64,000 nucleotides of DNA from CAYFTL01 sp964346145 (lineage in GTDB: Bacteria > Bacillota > Clostridia > Christensenellales > Aristaeellaceae), in NCBI GenBank assembly GCA_964346145.1, contig CAYFTL010000005.1, forward strand, positions 1 through 64,000. The letters are read 5' to 3'. Position numbers and translations under genes: made by a program. Shown one piece after another: positions 62,198 to 64,000 of the stretch (the stretch's first letter is position 1; every line of letters starts with the position of its first letter). The notes below the pieces were generated by a model that saw only the letters and a program-made list of their open reading frames with translations, made no database searches and was not told the DNA's origin.

Positions 62198-62289
62198 ATA
62201 GTTCTTTGGCAACAATTTGTTTTACCGTGTACAAATCATGTTAATCACTGTTTAAGAACAAACGAGACAGTTTCTATTTGACAAATTTG

Positions 62290-62298
62290 TGGTATAAT
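62290..62298 (+). promoter_or_regulatory. Extended -10 promoter upstream of rnj
   Basis: TGgTATAAT, with a poor -35. Transcription would start near 62305 and meet a terminator hairpin about 20 bases later. Confidence 0.5.
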
Positions 62299-62324
62299 AA
62301 CAATAGATTGCATAGTTTCAACGT

Positions 62325-62361
62325 AAAAGTAGCTCTGGCAATTCGCTAGTGCTACTTTTTT
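62325..62361 (+). terminator. Terminator or attenuator before rnj (first hairpin)
   Basis: AAAAGTAGC and GCTACTTTT around a 17-base loop, followed by T. It either ends trxA or stops transcripts from the promoter at 62290. Confidence 0.8.
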
Positions 62362-62456
62362 AAATAGCAGCTATATATTTTAAAATTATCCTGGTATGCA
62401 GACGTGCAGCGTAGCAGTGCTTACCGGAAATAGATATAAATATTTGAGATTGCAAT

Positions 62457-62485
62457 AAGGTGCAAAAATACGCACCTTTGTTTTT
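62457..62485 (+). terminator. Second terminator-like hairpin in the rnj leader
   Basis: AAGGTGC and GCACCTT around an 8-base A-rich loop, then TTTGTTTTT. It is within 60 bases of the RNase J start. Confidence 0.6.
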
Positions 62486-62541
62486 GATGTCAGTTTTAGA
62501 AATGATTTGTTGATTTGTGTAGAAACGAAAGGAGAAATTTT

Positions 62542-64000
62542 GTGGCAACAAAGGGAAAACGAGGATCGAGTTCGCGAATTAAAATTATACCCCTAGGTGG
62601 AGTGGGGGAAATCGGCAAAAACATGACGGTTATCGAATACGAAAACGATATCATTGTCGTAGATGCCGGATCAATATTTCCAAAGGACGATATGCCGGGG
62701 GTGGATCTGGTTATTCCGGATGTAAGCTATTTGACCAACAATGCCGATAAATTACGCGGCTTTGTAATTACCCACGGGCACGAAGACCATATAGGGGCCA
62801 TTCCATATGTGCTGCGGCAGGTTTCCGCACCGATATATGGCTCTAAATTAACGGTAGGACTTATTGAAAACAAGCTGAAAGAGCACAAGGGTACCAAGGC
62901 AAAATTGAACGTAGTTCGCCCGGGACAAACCATTAAGTTAGGCGTTTTTTCAATAGAGTTTATTCACGTAAACCATTCGATCGCTGGTTCTATGGCGTTG
63001 GTAATTCACACACCTCTAGGCCCGATTGTACATAGCGGAGACTTTAAAGTAGACTATACACCCATTGACAACGAAGTCATGGACTTGGGGCGATTGGGAG
63101 AGTTAGGTCGAAAAGGCGTGTTGGCGCTTCTGTGTGAATCTACCAACGTGGAGCGATCGGGCTCTACCATGTCCGAAAAAAAGGTGGGCGCGGCCTTCGG
63201 TCAGCTGTTTCAAAGCGCTACGGGCCGAATCATCATCGCAATGTTTGCCAGCAACACCCACAGGATTCAACAAGTGGTAGACTATGCAGTCCGATTCAAC
63301 CGCAAAGTATGCATGATCGGACGCAGCATGGTGAACGTTTCCAAAACTGCAATGCAGCTAGGATACCTAAAAATCCCAGAGGGCTATTTGTTGTCAGTGG
63401 ACGAGATTAACCAATATAAAGACGACGAAATCATCGTTATGACCACCGGAAGCCAGGGAGAGCCCATGTCAGGCCTGGCACGCATGGCCTTCGGAGAACA
63501 TCGGAAACTGGAAATTCGCCCTTCGGACATGGTGATCATTTCCGCATCGCCCATTCCCGGAAACGAAAAATCGGTTTCTCGGGTAATCGATGAACTGGTA
63601 CATACCGGTGCAAATGTAATTTATGAATCCTTAGCTGAAGTACACGTTTCCGGGCACGCTCGCCAGGAAGAGCTTAAGTTAATGCATGCACTAACCAAGC
63701 CCAAGTTTTTCATTCCGATTCACGGCGAATACCGGCACTTATATCACCATGTCAAGCTAGCCAAATCCATGGGGATGCAGGAAAGGCGAACCCATATAGC
63801 CGCCATCGGCGATGTGATAGAAATAGGGCGCAACAGCATGCGCGCCACCGGGACAGTGCCCAGCGGCCGTGTATTGATCGACGGTTTGGGGATTGGCGAT
63901 GTGGGCAATGTTGTGCTGCGCGACCGCAAACATTTGTCGGAAGATGGGCTTTTGATCGTGGTGATGGCGATAGACCATGTCACCGGCAAAGTAACGGCCG
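62542..64000 (+). CDS. rnj: Ribonuclease J (partial, cut by window end)
   Basis: A metallo-beta-lactamase/beta-CASP RNase with 5'-3' exonuclease and endonuclease activity for mRNA decay and rRNA maturation. The first 486 codons are present and no stop is seen. IIPLGGVGEIGKNMTVIEY opens the fold, THGHEDHIGAIPYV binds two metals, HSGDFKVDYTP follows, and the beta-CASP motifs include GSQGEP and VSGHARQEELKLM. The GTG at 62542 follows AAAGGAG by 7 bases. About 70 residues of the C-terminal domain are expected beyond the window. The leader carries two hairpins. Confidence 0.95.
   Translation, partial: MATKGKRGSSSRIKIIPLGGVGEIGKNMTVIEYENDIIVVDAGSIFPKDDMPGVDLVIPDVSYLTNNADKLRGFVITHGHEDHIGAIPYVLRQVSAPIYGSKLTVGLIENKLKEHKGTKAKLNVVRPGQTIKLGVFSIEFIHVNHSIAGSMALVIHTPLGPIVHSGDFKVDYTPIDNEVMDLGRLGELGRKGVLALLCESTNVERSGSTMSEKKVGAAFGQLFQSATGRIIIAMFASNTHRIQQVVDYAVRFNRKVCMIGRSMVNVSKTAMQLGYLKIPEGYLLSVDEINQYKDDEIIVMTTGSQGEPMSGLARMAFGEHRKLEIRPSDMVIISASPIPGNEKSVSRVIDELVHTGANVIYESLAEVHVSGHARQEELKLMHALTKPKFFIPIHGEYRHLYHHVKLAKSMGMQERRTHIAAIGDVIEIGRNSMRATGTVPSGRVLIDGLGIGDVGNVVLRDRKHLSEDGLLIVVMAIDHVTGKVTA

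Overview
The window looks like chromosome of an anaerobic member of the Clostridia (Bacillota). Pointers are an [FeFe]-hydrogenase maturase (HydF), a membrane pyrophosphatase, two B12-dependent systems, a T-box leader, FloA/NfeD, MutS2, RNase J, ZapA-U32-MutS2 synteny and the typical secD-secF-recJ-relA-dtd-hemZ order. Base composition is intermediate, and the coding sequence is dense with strong GGAGG-type ribosome binding sites. Promoters with an extended -10 (TGnTATAAT) recur. A placement near Christensenellales-like lineages is only a guess. No rRNA, CRISPR array, insertion sequence or prophage was seen.

Layout. 1-2.2 kb: a methyltransferase corrinoid protein and a PocR/AraC regulator (minus strand). 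2.4-5.2 kb: a SAM methyltransferase, a fused RNase PH/RdgB and a YfcE-like phosphoesterase. 5.4-5.8 kb: four tRNA genes (Arg, His, Gln, Lys) with promoter and terminator. 5.8-6.8 kb: an AT-rich patch with orphan small genes. 6.8-16.7 kb: hydF, an exported protein, hppA, a HAD phosphatase, tcdA, a PAS-only protein, metA and a DUF362 ferredoxin. 16.7-28.1 kb (minus): a flavodoxin-like reductase, two cyclophilins, then hemZ, an MBL hydrolase, dtd, relA, recJ, secF and secD. 28.3-38.8 kb (plus): zapA, U32, mutS2, a two-component pair, nfeD, floA, a membrane protein and an orphan LytTR regulator. 38.9-50.8 kb: a Gfo/Idh oxidoreductase divergent from a compact diol/glycerol dehydratase operon (three subunits, two reactivase subunits, adenosyltransferase), then glycerol-1-phosphate dehydrogenase, a HAD-IIA phosphatase, a GNAT-esterase fusion and an L,D-transpeptidase. 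51-55 kb (minus): mgtE, a new small ORF, an MGDG-synthase-like glycosyltransferase and another HAD-IIA phosphatase. 55-64 kb (plus): a sugar isomerase, a deoxyinosine glycosylase, a pyrimidine nucleoside phosphorylase, T-box-hisS-aspS, RseC-like, trxA and RNase J (cut by the window end).

How genes work together. The 40.2-45.8 kb operon is a self-maintaining B12 enzyme: dehydratase, reactivating chaperone, and an enzyme that makes adenosylcobalamin. Its medium subunit carries a PduD-like N-terminal helix of the kind that targets enzymes to bacterial microcompartments, although no shell gene lies nearby. Just downstream, G1P dehydrogenase overlaps a HAD-IIA phosphatase. Together these could, hypothetically, run DHAP to G1P to glycerol to 3-hydroxypropionaldehyde. 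The hisS-aspS T-box appears to read tRNA-Asp, judged by its GAC specifier and its UGGC bulge.

The best leads for something new are the microcompartment-signal dehydratase with the G1P branch, the T-box specificity, the acetyltransferase-esterase fusion, the small ORF plus terminator before mgtE, and the double-hairpin leader of RNase J.
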